From assembly GCF_022698145.1 (NCBI RefSeq), contig NZ_JALDAX010000017.1:62001-126000 (forward strand): a DNA stretch of 64,000 bases, read 5' to 3'. Position 1 is the stretch's first letter; each line of letters begins with the position of its first letter. Positions 1 through 8,007 of this stretch are shown here, piece by piece. A program made the translations under genes and the position numbers. This DNA comes from Streptomyces spinosisporus (GTDB lineage Bacteria > Actinomycetota > Actinomycetes > Streptomycetales > Streptomycetaceae). The notes under the pieces were generated by a model. That model was given only the letters and a program-made list of their open reading frames with translations. It did not search any database and was not told where the DNA came from.

Positions 1-86
1 TCGATCACTCCTTCCACCGAACTGCGGACCCTCTCCACAGTGGCAGTCAGATCAGTGAGGCTCGCTCGATCGTCATAGGTCGTCAC
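1..86 (-). CDS. MoxR-family AAA ATPase, N-terminal fragment cut by the window edge
   Basis: A leftward reading frame opens at GTG (84-86) with GAGGAGGG about five bases upstream and runs off the left edge after 28 residues (MTTYDDRASLTDLT followed by a helical stretch containing ERVRSSVEGVI). From memory, Streptomyces MoxR-type ATPases begin in this way, just before the EGKPEVV and Walker A region, and lie next to the division cluster. MoxR ATPases act as chaperones in maturation of VWA-domain complexes. No ATPase motif is visible in this fragment, so the call rests on the N-terminal resemblance and the good ribosome-binding site. It is transcribed in the same direction as the carbonic anhydrase upstream of it. 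Confidence 0.5.
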   Translation of the reverse strand, partial: MTTYDDRASLTDLTATVERVRSSVEGVI

Positions 87-233
87 CCGGCCCTCCTCGG
101 CCCGTTCTTTCTCCGGGCCGTCGCTCTGCGATGCGGACCGGCCCACCCCGAAACACGGACACCACGCGTGAAAAGTTCCGCGTGACGTCACACCCCGCAT
201 TCTTGCTGCCGTTACCGATTCGTGTCACTCGAC

Positions 234-242
234 TGTGGACAA
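234..242 (-). promoter_or_regulatory. Single DnaA-box-like 9-mer
   Basis: On the minus strand this reads TTGTCCACA, the preferred Streptomyces DnaA box. It lies in the 238-base gap between the carbonic anhydrase stop and the MoxR start. One isolated box is not an origin and could be chance or a local DnaA regulatory site. Nothing else in the gap stands out except a TGACGTCA palindrome at 183-190. Confidence 0.3.
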
Positions 243-324
243 CTGGCTGCGATATGTCGGGTTTTACGACGCTTGGGCTCCAGCATGCGCGGGTTTTGCG
301 AAAAACGAGAAGGGCCGGGTGCGG

Positions 325-933
325 TCACTCGGGGTCGATCTCGCGCAGCAGACCCGTCTTCACGTCGAACACGAAACCGCGTACGTCGTCGGTGTGCAGC
401 AGGAACGGGGAGGTGCGCACGCGCTGCATGGACTGCCGTACGTCCTGCTCGACGTCCCGGAAGGCCTCGACCGCCCAGGCGGGACGCTGGCCGACCTCCA
501 TCTCCAGGTCGTGCCGGAAGTCCTCGGTGACGGCCTCCATGCCGCAGCCGGTGTGGTGGATGAGGACCACGCTGCGGGTGCCGAGCGCGCGCTGGCTGAT
601 GGTCAGGGAGCGGATCACGTCGTCGGTGACGACCCCGCCCGCGTTGCGGATGGTGTGGCAGTCGCCGAGTTCCAGGCCGAGCGCCTGGTGCAGGTCGAGG
701 CGGGCGTCCATGCAGGCCACGACCGCGACGTGCAGGACGGGGCGGGCGTCCATGCCGGGGTCGGTGAATGCGGCGGCGTACCGTTCGTTCGCCTCTACGA
801 GGCGGTCCGTCACCGTGCCGCCGCGTATGGCGCCCTCGGACTCGGTGGGGACGGATGCGGGAGTCGTCATACCCATGACGTTACTGGTCACCTGCGAATC
901 GGTCGCGGCGTGGCTATGGGAAAAGGCAGTCAT
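325..933 (-). CDS. Beta-class carbonic anhydrase
   Basis: A 202-residue cytosolic enzyme expected to interconvert CO2 and bicarbonate. The beta-class zinc site is visible: Cys74 in CMDAR (with the Asp-Arg dyad at 76 and 78) and His127/Cys130 in HHTGCG. The start at 933 is chosen because AGAGGA lies about five bases upstream of the ATG; in-frame ATGs at 876 and 870 lack a good ribosome-binding site. A frame open further upstream has no plausible start signal. The gene is divergent from the division cluster across a 375-base gap that holds the cluster's likely promoter and a hairpin. The family assignment is firm; the physiological role is not shown by the sequence. Confidence 0.9.
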   Translation of the reverse strand: MTAFSHSHAATDSQVTSNVMGMTTPASVPTESEGAIRGGTVTDRLVEANERYAAAFTDPGMDARPVLHVAVVACMDARLDLHQALGLELGDCHTIRNAGGVVTDDVIRSLTISQRALGTRSVVLIHHTGCGMEAVTEDFRHDLEMEVGQRPAWAVEAFRDVEQDVRQSMQRVRTSPFLLHTDDVRGFVFDVKTGLLREIDPE

Positions 934-1047
934 CACAGTCCTCTTGTGAGGTACCCCACACGGGTGGTCGTAAGGGGGCCGTGCGGGTCGTTTTCCCTGA
1001 TCTGCCACATCGCACGCATGCCGTGCCACGACGCGCATGCCGGTTGA

Positions 1048-1075
1048 TTGACCGCGGGGGGCCGTGGACTAGAGT
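1048..1075 (+). promoter_or_regulatory. Consensus HrdB-type promoter for the dcw cluster
   Basis: TTGACC (1048-1053), 16 bases, then TAGAGT (1070-1075). This fits the Streptomyces principal-sigma consensus TTGACN-N16-18-TAGRRT well. It points towards rsmH, about 230 bases away, implying a long leader. The assignment is from sequence only; no transcript start is known. Confidence 0.6.
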
Positions 1076-1222
1076 GACGCGGAGCGGGAGGCGGTGCGCT
1101 CCCTGCTGGACTGACATTCCCGGAGGCCACACGCGGTGGGCGGCCTCCCCACGTGCGCGGCGCGTACGTAACGCTCGGCCTCCTCCCGCTCCCGGTCGGC
1201 TGACGCTCCCGGCGCCGGCAGG

Positions 1223-1260
1223 CCTCCCCTTCTTCGGGGGTCCCCAGCTCGCTGGGGAGG
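1223..1260 (+). terminator. Overlapping hairpins in the rsmH leader
   Basis: CCTCCCC (1223-1229) can pair with GGGGAGG (1254-1260), while shorter internal hairpins CCCC/GGGG (1226-1240) and CCCCAGC/GCTGGGG (1242-1257) compete with it. The structure sits between the candidate promoter and the rsmH start, so it could be an attenuator or RNA-stability element. No T-tract follows, so simple intrinsic termination is unlikely. Confidence 0.35.
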
Positions 1261-1308
1261 GCGGGGACCCGGCGGTGCGTACGGCCGCGCCGGATCTGAG
1301 AGGGACCC

Positions 1309-2265
1309 TTGAGCGAGAGTCGACACGTCCCGGTGATGCTCCAGCGGTGCCTGGACCTGTTGGCCCCCGCACTGCAGCGGCCCGGAGCCGTGGTCGTCGA
1401 CTGCACCCTCGGTCTCGGCGGGCACAGCGAGGCCCTGCTGACCCGGTTCCCCGAGGCCCGGCTGGTCGCCCTCGACCGCGACAAGGAGGCCCTGCGGCTG
1501 TCCGGCGAGCGGCTCGCCCCCTTCGGTGAGCGGGCCACCCTGGTGCACGCCGTCTACGACGAGCTGCCGGACGTACTGGAACGGCTCGGCATCGCGCGCG
1601 TGCAGGGCGTCCTGTTCGACCTCGGCGTCTCCTCCATGCAGCTCGACGAGGCCGACCGCGGCTTCGCCTACGCCCAGGACGCCCCGCTCGACATGCGCAT
1701 GGACCAGACGACCGGCATGAGCGCCGCCGAGGTCCTCAACACCTATCCGCCGGGCGAGCTGGTGCGCATCCTGCGGGCGTACGGCGAGGAGAAGCAGGCC
1801 AAGCGGATCGTGGCGGCGATCGTGCGCGAGCGCGCGAAGGAGCCGTTCAGCAACAGCGCGCGGCTGGTCGAGCTCATCCGGGACGCGCTGCCGCAGGCCG
1901 CCAAGCGCACCGGCGGCAACCCGGCCAAGCGCACCTTCCAGGCCCTGCGCATCGAGGTCAACGGCGAGCTCTCGGTGCTGGAGCGGGCGATCCCCGCCGC
2001 GGTGGACGCCCTCGACGTGGGCGGACGCATCGCCGTCCTGTCGTACCACTCGCTGGAGGACCGCCTGGTCAAGCAGGTGTTCGCGGCCGGCGCCGCGAAC
2101 ACCGCCCCGCCCGGGCTGCCGGTCGTGCCCGAGCGCTACCAGCCCCGGCTCAAGCTGCTCACGCGCGGTGCCGAACTTCCCACCGAGGAAGAGGTCGCCG
2201 AGAACCGGCGTGCGGCACCCGCGCGGCTGCGCGGGGCCCAGCGCATCAGGGAGTCCGTCGAATGA
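1309..2265 (+). CDS. rsmH: 16S rRNA (cytosine-1402-N4)-methyltransferase RsmH
   Basis: A 318-residue SAM-dependent methyltransferase, also called MraW, that modifies C1402 in the ribosomal P site. The N-terminus HVPVMLQRCLDLL and the SAM loop DCTLGLGGHSEALL (about residues 25-40) are family hallmarks; LFDLGVSSMQLDEADRGFAY and the C-terminal SYHSLEDRLVKQ motif follow. The start is TTG 1309 with GAGAGGGA just upstream. It is the first gene of the division cluster; mraZ, which precedes it in many bacteria, is absent. Its stop overlaps an ATG that opens a 20-codon frame leading into ftsL. Confidence 0.95.
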   Translation: MSESRHVPVMLQRCLDLLAPALQRPGAVVVDCTLGLGGHSEALLTRFPEARLVALDRDKEALRLSGERLAPFGERATLVHAVYDELPDVLERLGIARVQGVLFDLGVSSMQLDEADRGFAYAQDAPLDMRMDQTTGMSAAEVLNTYPPGELVRILRAYGEEKQAKRIVAAIVRERAKEPFSNSARLVELIRDALPQAAKRTGGNPAKRTFQALRIEVNGELSVLERAIPAAVDALDVGGRIAVLSYHSLEDRLVKQVFAAGAANTAPPGLPVVPERYQPRLKLLTRGAELPTEEEVAENRRAAPARLRGAQRIRESVE

Positions 2266-2324
2266 GCGATGTGCACCAGTTCGGGGAGTGGGTTGGGAAA
2301 CCGGACTCGCTGGAGGGCGTGTGA
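2262..2324 (+). CDS. Possible 20-residue coupling ORF between rsmH and ftsL
   Basis: ATG 2262 overlaps the rsmH stop as ATGA, with AGGGAG eight bases upstream. The frame encodes MSDVHQFGEWVGKPDSLEGV and stops at TGA 2322-2324, which overlaps the ftsL GTG at 2321. Ribosomes leaving rsmH could translate it and terminate on the ftsL start codon. No homologue is recognised. It may be a coupling device, a small protein, or chance. Confidence 0.3.
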   Translation: MSDVHQFGEWVGKPDSLEGV

Positions 2325-2908
2325 GTAGGAAACCCGAACTGAAGGGGCGGGCCGCTCGGCTGGCACGGCTCTTTCCGGGACCGGCGAACCGCAGACAGGC
2401 GGCCCGTACGCCCTTCGTCCTCCTCGTCGTCCTCCTCCTGGGCGGCGGCCTCATCGGTCTCCTGGTGCTGAACTCCGCGGTCAGCGAGGGCTCCTTCAAG
2501 CTCGACGACCTCCAGAAGGACACCAAGAGCCTCACCGACGAGGAACAGGCGCTGCAGCGGGACATCGACTCCTACTCCGCCCCGGAGGCCCTCCAGCGCC
2601 GCGCCCGCGAGCTCGGCATGGTCCCCGGAGGGGACCCCGCGTTCCTGAATCCCGACGGCACCGTGAAGGGCGTCCCCTCGGCCGCCGCCGAGCAGTCCGT
2701 CGCCGATCGCCCGCTCGTGCTGCTCCCGCCCGAGGCCCTTGAGTCCGAGCCGGAACCCGGCACCTCCCCGGCCCCGGACGCGCCGTCCGACGGGGCGACG
2801 ACTCCGGCCGCGCTGCCCGGGCAGCCGACGACCCCCGCGGCCCTGCCCGCCGGGGCGACCACCCCGGCGGCCCTCTCCACCCCGACGACCACGACCCCCG
2901 GCAGGTGA
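2321..2908 (+). CDS. ftsL: Cell division protein FtsL
   Basis: A 195-residue bitopic divisome protein. It has a basic N-terminus, one membrane segment (about residues 28-50, LLVVLLLGGGLIGLLVL) and an extracytoplasmic heptad-like helix around EEQALQRDIDSY. It should form the FtsL/DivIC complex that activates FtsW-FtsI. Start GTG 2321 has GGAGGG four bases upstream. The assignment rests on topology, size and position between rsmH and ftsI, as FtsL is poorly conserved. The C-terminus carries three TTPAAL repeats in a Pro/Thr/Ala tail, likely a disordered extension. Confidence 0.85.
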   Translation: MSRKPELKGRAARLARLFPGPANRRQAARTPFVLLVVLLLGGGLIGLLVLNSAVSEGSFKLDDLQKDTKSLTDEEQALQRDIDSYSAPEALQRRARELGMVPGGDPAFLNPDGTVKGVPSAAAEQSVADRPLVLLPPEALESEPEPGTSPAPDAPSDGATTPAALPGQPTTPAALPAGATTPAALSTPTTTTPGR

Positions 2909-4875
2909 CGGAAGTGTCCGACAGGGAACCGCAGCGCCGCCGCGTGCCTGGCCCCGCGCGTCCCGCCCGCCCCGCCTCCGGCCGGCCACGCCCGGGCCCC
3001 GGCGCCCGCCCGGCCCGCCGCCCGGCGCCGGGCCGCCCCGGGGCCCCGAAGATCCTCCGGCTGGGCAGCGCCCGCCCCCGGCTGCGCATGGTCAGCCTGG
3101 CGCTCACCCTGGTGCTGATCGCCTTCGTCGTACGGCTGCTGCAGGTGCAGGCCGTGGACGCGAGCTCGTACGCCGCCAAGGCCGAGCAGAACCGCTACGT
3201 CGGCCACGTCCTGACCGCCGAGCGCGGCGGCATCACCGACCGCAACGGCGTGGCCCTCGCCAACAGCGTGGACGCCTACGACCTCACCGCCGACCCCACG
3301 ATGTTCACCCGCGCCCAGCTGAAGATCGACGACGGGCCCGAGCAGGCGGCCGCGCTCCTCGCGCCGATCCTCGGCGTCGACCAGCAGTCGATCGTCAAGA
3401 AGCTGCGGCCGAAGAACAAGGAGTCGCGCTACGTCCTGCTCGCCCGCCGCCAGACCCCGCAGGTGTGGACGCAGATCAAGGACCTGAAGTCGGCCCTCGT
3501 CGCCAAGGGCGAGACGGACAAGTCAACGGTCAACGTCCTCGCCGGCGTCTTCGCCGACCCCAGCAACAAGCGCGTCTACCCCAACGGCGACCTCGCCGCC
3601 GGGATACTGGGCTGGGTCAACGACGACGGCAAGGGCGGCGGGGGCGTAGAGCAGCAGTACGACAAGGAGCTGGCCGGCAAGGACGGCAAGATCCGCTACG
3701 CCCAGTCCGGCGGACGCCTGGTGCCCACCGTGGGCTCCACCGAGACCCCCGCCGTGCCCGGCAGCGATGTGGAGCTCACGATCGACCGGGACATCCAGTG
3801 GGCCGCGCAGAACGCGATCGCCAAGCAGGTCAAGGAGTCCAAGGCGGACCGCGGCTACGTGATAGTGCAGGACACCCGGACCGGCGAGATCCTCGCCATG
3901 GCCAACGCGCCCGGCTTCGACCCGAACGACCTGTCCAAGGCGAGCTCGAAGGCCCTGCACAACTGGGCCGTCGAGGACGCCTTCGAGCCCGGCTCCACCG
4001 CCAAGATCATGTCGATGGCGGCCGTGCTGCAGCAGAACGTCGCCACCCCGCTGACGCATGTCGTCGTGCCGAACCGGCTGCACCGCGGCGACCGGCTCTT
4101 CAAGGACGACATCGACCACGAGACCTGGAACCTGACGCTCAACGGCGTGCTCGCCAAATCCAGCAACATCGGGACCATCCTGGCCACCGGGCAGCTGGGC
4201 AAGACCCAGGCGCAGGCCAACAAGGTCCTCTACTCGTACCTGCGCAAGTTCGGCCTCGGCGAGTACAGCGGCCTCGGCTTCCCGGGCGAGACCAAGGGCA
4301 TCCTCGCCCCGCCCGACAAGTGGTCGACCTCGCAGCAGTACACGATTCCTTTCGGCCAGGGCGTCTCCCTCAACGCACTGCAGGCCGCCTCCGTCTACTC
4401 GACCATCGCCAACGGCGGCGTACGCATCGAACCCACCCTCGTGCGCGGCACGAAGGGACCCGACGGGCGCTTCGCACCGGCCCCGAAACCCAAGAAGAAC
4501 AGGGTCGTCAGCGCGAAGACGGCGAAGACCCTCGCGCAGATGCTGGAGTCCGTCGTGGACGACCAGGAGGGGACCGGCACCAAGGCGCGCATCCCCGGCT
4601 ACCGGGTCGCGGGCAAGACGGGTACGGCCAACCGCGTGGATCCGGCCACCGGCAAGTACCGCGGCTACACCTCCTCCTTCGCCGGATTCGCGCCCGCGGA
4701 CAACCCCCGCGTGACCGTCTACTGCGCCATCCAGAACGCCACGAGCGGAAGTTACTTCGGCGGCCAGATCTGCGGACCCATCTTCAAGGAGGTCATGGAG
4801 TTCGCCCTGAAGACCCTTCAGGTCCCGCCCACCGGGGCCAAGGCCGCGAACCTTCCCGTCACCTTCAAGCCCTGA
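2905..4875 (+). CDS. ftsI: Division-specific class B penicillin-binding protein FtsI (PBP3)
   Basis: A 656-residue septal peptidoglycan transpeptidase. A Pro/Arg/Ala-rich cytoplasmic tail (about 1-60) precedes one membrane segment (about 67-88), a dimerisation domain and the penicillin-binding domain. Catalytic motifs are intact: STAK (Ser364), SSN (419-421) and KTG (571-573). The GTG at 2905 overlaps the ftsL stop; a second GTG at 2914 is an equally possible start. It partners FtsW (10498) and FtsL. No PASTA domains are present. In Streptomyces FtsI is needed for sporulation septation rather than for growth, as known from the family. Confidence 0.95.
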   Translation: MTEVSDREPQRRRVPGPARPARPASGRPRPGPGARPARRPAPGRPGAPKILRLGSARPRLRMVSLALTLVLIAFVVRLLQVQAVDASSYAAKAEQNRYVGHVLTAERGGITDRNGVALANSVDAYDLTADPTMFTRAQLKIDDGPEQAAALLAPILGVDQQSIVKKLRPKNKESRYVLLARRQTPQVWTQIKDLKSALVAKGETDKSTVNVLAGVFADPSNKRVYPNGDLAAGILGWVNDDGKGGGGVEQQYDKELAGKDGKIRYAQSGGRLVPTVGSTETPAVPGSDVELTIDRDIQWAAQNAIAKQVKESKADRGYVIVQDTRTGEILAMANAPGFDPNDLSKASSKALHNWAVEDAFEPGSTAKIMSMAAVLQQNVATPLTHVVVPNRLHRGDRLFKDDIDHETWNLTLNGVLAKSSNIGTILATGQLGKTQAQANKVLYSYLRKFGLGEYSGLGFPGETKGILAPPDKWSTSQQYTIPFGQGVSLNALQAASVYSTIANGGVRIEPTLVRGTKGPDGRFAPAPKPKKNRVVSAKTAKTLAQMLESVVDDQEGTGTKARIPGYRVAGKTGTANRVDPATGKYRGYTSSFAGFAPADNPRVTVYCAIQNATSGSYFGGQICGPIFKEVMEFALKTLQVPPTGAKAANLPVTFKP

Positions 4876-4901
4876 TCAGCGCAACCAGCCAGGAACGCTC
4901 C

Positions 4902-6587
4902 GTGACCATGATCACTCCAGATTCCGGGAACCGGACCCCGCCCCCGTCCGGAGAGCCGGCCGCGGGGCCCTCGCTTCGCCCGCAGGCGGGTGGGCCCGGT
5001 ACGCTCACCGCCGTGCCACACGCTGATCAGTCCCAAACCACCCAGAAGGGCGCATCCGTGACGTACCCGGGGCCGCCCAGGCCGGTACAGGTCTCCGCCA
5101 CACCCCTCGCGGAGCTCGCCGATCAGCTGGGCGCCGCAAGGCCGCAGACCGCGCAGGACGCCGTCGAGGTCACGGGCATCACCCATGACTCGCGCGCCGT
5201 GCGCCCCGGAGACCTGTACGCGGCCCTTCCGGGCGCCCGGCTGCACGGCGCCGACTTCGTCACCCAGGCCGCCGGTCTCGGCGCGGTCGCCGTGCTGACC
5301 GACCCCACCGGCGCCGAGCGCGCCCGCGCGACCGGCCTGCCGGTCCTGGTCGTCGAGGACCCGCGCGGACAGATGGGCGAGCTGGCGGCGACGATCTACG
5401 GCCACCCCGGCCGGGACCTGCTCCAGATCGGCATCACCGGCACCTCCGGCAAGACCACCACCGCCTACCTCGTCGAGGGCGGTCTGCGGACCAAGAGCAA
5501 CACCGGACTGATCGGCACGGTCGAGATGCGCATCGGCGACGAGCGCATCAAGTCCGAGCGCACCACCCCCGAAGCCACCGACCTCCAGGCCCTGTTCGCG
5601 GTCATGCGCGAACGCGGCGTCGAGGCGGTCGCCATGGAGGTCTCCAGCCACGCCCTGGTCCTCGGCCGGGTCGACGCCTGTGTCTTCGACATCGGCGTCT
5701 TCACCAACCTGAGCCCGGAGCACATGGAGTTCCACTCCGACATGGAGGACTACTTCCAGGCCAAGGCGCAGCTGTTCACGCCGAAACGCAGCAGGCTCGG
5801 CGTGGTCAACGTGGACGACGAGTACGGCCGCCGGCTGGCCAAGGAGGCCGGCGTCCCGGTCGTCACCTTCTCCGCCGAGGGCCACCCGGACGCCGACTGG
5901 CGCGCCGAGGACGTCGAGATCGGCCGGCTGGACTCGACCTTCACCGCCATCGGCCCCCAGGGCGAGCGGATCGACGCCAGGTCGCCGCTGCCGGGCCCCT
6001 TCAACGTGGCCAACACCCTCGCCGCGATCGTCGCGCTCGCCGCCGCCGGGCTCGACCCGCAGACCGCCGCTGACGGCATCGCCGCCGTGCCGGGCGTGCC
6101 CGGGCGCCTGGAGCGCGTGGACGCCGGACAGCCGTATCTCGCGGTCGTCGACTACGCCCACAAGACCGACGCCGTCGAGTCGGTGCTGCGCGCCCTGCGC
6201 AAGGTCACCGAGGGCAGCCTGCACATCGTGCTCGGCTGCGGCGGGGACCGCGACAAGACCAAGCGGGAACCGATGGGCGCCGCGGCGGCACGCCTCGCCG
6301 ACACGGCCGTACTGACCTCCGACAACCCCCGCTCCGAGGACCCCCTCGCGATCCTTGCAACCATGCTCGTGGGCGCGGCGTCCGTACCAGCACACGAACG
6401 CGGCGAGGTCCAGGTCTTCGAGGACCGGGCCGCCGCGATCGCCGCCGCCGTCGCCCGCGCGCAGCCCGGGGACACCGTGCTGGTCGCGGGCAAGGGCCAC
6501 GAGCAGGGCCAGGACATCGCCGGAGTGGTCCGTCCCTTCGACGACCGCCAGGTGCTTCGCGAAGCTATCCAGAAGACCCAGGGATGA
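4902..6587 (+). CDS. murE: UDP-MurNAc-tripeptide synthetase MurE
   Basis: Cytoplasmic ATP-dependent ligase adding diaminopimelate to UDP-MurNAc-L-Ala-D-Glu. The ATP-binding motif GTSGKTTTAY and the diaminopimelate-recognition motif DNPRSEDP are present. The start is uncertain. GTG 4902 has AGGAA six bases upstream and gives 561 residues with a low-complexity N-terminus. GTG 5013 lies seven bases after TACGCT and would be a leaderless start (524 aa). GTG 5058 has AAGGG eight bases upstream and gives the usual family length (509 aa). The 182 bases after ftsI may therefore hold an internal promoter. MurF follows after four bases. Confidence 0.93.
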   Translation: MTMITPDSGNRTPPPSGEPAAGPSLRPQAGGPGTLTAVPHADQSQTTQKGASVTYPGPPRPVQVSATPLAELADQLGAARPQTAQDAVEVTGITHDSRAVRPGDLYAALPGARLHGADFVTQAAGLGAVAVLTDPTGAERARATGLPVLVVEDPRGQMGELAATIYGHPGRDLLQIGITGTSGKTTTAYLVEGGLRTKSNTGLIGTVEMRIGDERIKSERTTPEATDLQALFAVMRERGVEAVAMEVSSHALVLGRVDACVFDIGVFTNLSPEHMEFHSDMEDYFQAKAQLFTPKRSRLGVVNVDDEYGRRLAKEAGVPVVTFSAEGHPDADWRAEDVEIGRLDSTFTAIGPQGERIDARSPLPGPFNVANTLAAIVALAAAGLDPQTAADGIAAVPGVPGRLERVDAGQPYLAVVDYAHKTDAVESVLRALRKVTEGSLHIVLGCGGDRDKTKREPMGAAAARLADTAVLTSDNPRSEDPLAILATMLVGAASVPAHERGEVQVFEDRAAAIAAAVARAQPGDTVLVAGKGHEQGQDIAGVVRPFDDRQVLREAIQKTQG

Positions 6588-6591
6588 ACTT

Positions 6592-8007
6592 GTGATCGCC
6601 CTCTCTCTCGCCGAGATCGCAGAAGTCGTCGGCGGGCAGACGCACGACATACCGGATCCGTCCGTCCAGGTCACCGCTCCGGTCGTCCGGGACTCCCGCG
6701 AGGTGGAGCCCGGCAGCCTGTTCGTCGCCTTCGTCGGCGAACGTGTGGACGGCCACGACTTCGCCCAGCAGGTCGTGGACGCGGGCGCGGTCGCCGTGCT
6801 GGCGTCGCGCCCCGTGGGCGTGCCCGCGATCGTCGTCGAGGACGTGCAGACCGCGCTCGGCGCCCTCGCCCGTCATGTCGTACGACGCCTCGGCGCGACC
6901 CTCGTGGCCCTCACCGGCTCCGCGGGCAAGACCAGCACCAAGGACCTCATCGCCCAGGTGCTGCAGCGCAAGGCGCCGACGGTGTACACGCCCGGCTCGC
7001 TCAACAACGAGATCGGACTGCCGCTCACCGCGCTGACCGCCACCGAGGAGACGAGGTTCCTCGTCCTGGAGATGGGCGCCCGCGGCATCGGCCACATCCG
7101 CTATCTCGCGGGCCTGACACCCCCGAGGATCGGCCTCGTCCTGAACGTCGGCACCGCCCACATCGGCGAGTTCGGCGGCCGGGAGCAGATCGCCGAGGCC
7201 AAGGGCGAACTCGTCGAGTCCCTCCCGGCGTCCGACGAGGGCGGCACCGCGATCCTCAACGCGGACGACCCCCTCGTACGGGCCATGGCGTCCCGTACGA
7301 AGGCCAAGGTGGTCCTCTTCGGGGAGGCCGACGAAGCGGACGTACGCGCCGAGAACGTGCGACTCACGGACACCGGACAGCCCGCCTTCAGGCTTCGCAC
7401 ACCCTCCGGTGCAAGCGACGTGACCATACGCCTGTACGGTGAGCACCACGTGTCGAACGCGCTCGCCGCGGCCGCCGTCGCCCATGAGCTGGGCATGTCC
7501 GCGGAAGAGATCGCCACCGCGCTCTCCGAGGCGGGCTCCCTCTCCCGCTGGCGCATGGAGGTCACCGAGCGACCGGACGGCGTGACCATCGTCAACGACG
7601 CCTACAACGCGAACCCCGAGTCCATGCGAGCCGCTCTGCGCGCGCTCGTGGCCATGGGCACCGGGCGGCGGACCTGGGCGGTGCTCGGCAAGATGGCCGA
7701 GCTCGGGGACGAGGCGCTCGCCGAGCACGACGCGGTCGGACGGCTCGCCGTCCGGCTCAATGTCGGCAAGCTCGTCGCGGTCGGGGGCAGGGAAGCGTCC
7801 TGGCTGCAACTGGGCGCATATAACGAGGGTTCGTGGGGTGAGGAGTCGGTGCACGTGTCCGACGCACAGGCGGCTGTCGACCTGTTGCGCAGCGAGTTGC
7901 GCCCGGGGGACGTCGTGCTCGTGAAGGCGTCCCGGTCGGTCGGTCTGGAGAGCATCGCGGAGGCGCTGCTCGCGACCGGTGCCGAGGGTGAGGTTGCCGC
8001 CCGATGA
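6592..8007 (+). CDS. murF: UDP-MurNAc-tripeptide--D-Ala-D-Ala ligase MurF
   Basis: A 471-residue cytoplasmic Mur ligase that adds D-Ala-D-Ala to complete the UDP-MurNAc-pentapeptide. The N-terminal domain contains the DSREV motif shared with MurE; the P-loop is GSAGKTSTKD, and NDAYNANPES is the characteristic MurF motif in the C-terminal part. Start GTG 6592 has AGGGA seven bases upstream and lies four bases after the murE stop; its own stop overlaps the mraY ATG. Co-translation with murE and mraY is implied. Confidence 0.95.
   Translation: MIALSLAEIAEVVGGQTHDIPDPSVQVTAPVVRDSREVEPGSLFVAFVGERVDGHDFAQQVVDAGAVAVLASRPVGVPAIVVEDVQTALGALARHVVRRLGATLVALTGSAGKTSTKDLIAQVLQRKAPTVYTPGSLNNEIGLPLTALTATEETRFLVLEMGARGIGHIRYLAGLTPPRIGLVLNVGTAHIGEFGGREQIAEAKGELVESLPASDEGGTAILNADDPLVRAMASRTKAKVVLFGEADEADVRAENVRLTDTGQPAFRLRTPSGASDVTIRLYGEHHVSNALAAAAVAHELGMSAEEIATALSEAGSLSRWRMEVTERPDGVTIVNDAYNANPESMRAALRALVAMGTGRRTWAVLGKMAELGDEALAEHDAVGRLAVRLNVGKLVAVGGREASWLQLGAYNEGSWGEESVHVSDAQAAVDLLRSELRPGDVVLVKASRSVGLESIAEALLATGAEGEVAAR

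Noticed and set aside
234..242. Replication origin signal
   Set aside because: Only one DnaA box is present; Streptomyces oriC has many clustered boxes beside dnaA and dnaN.
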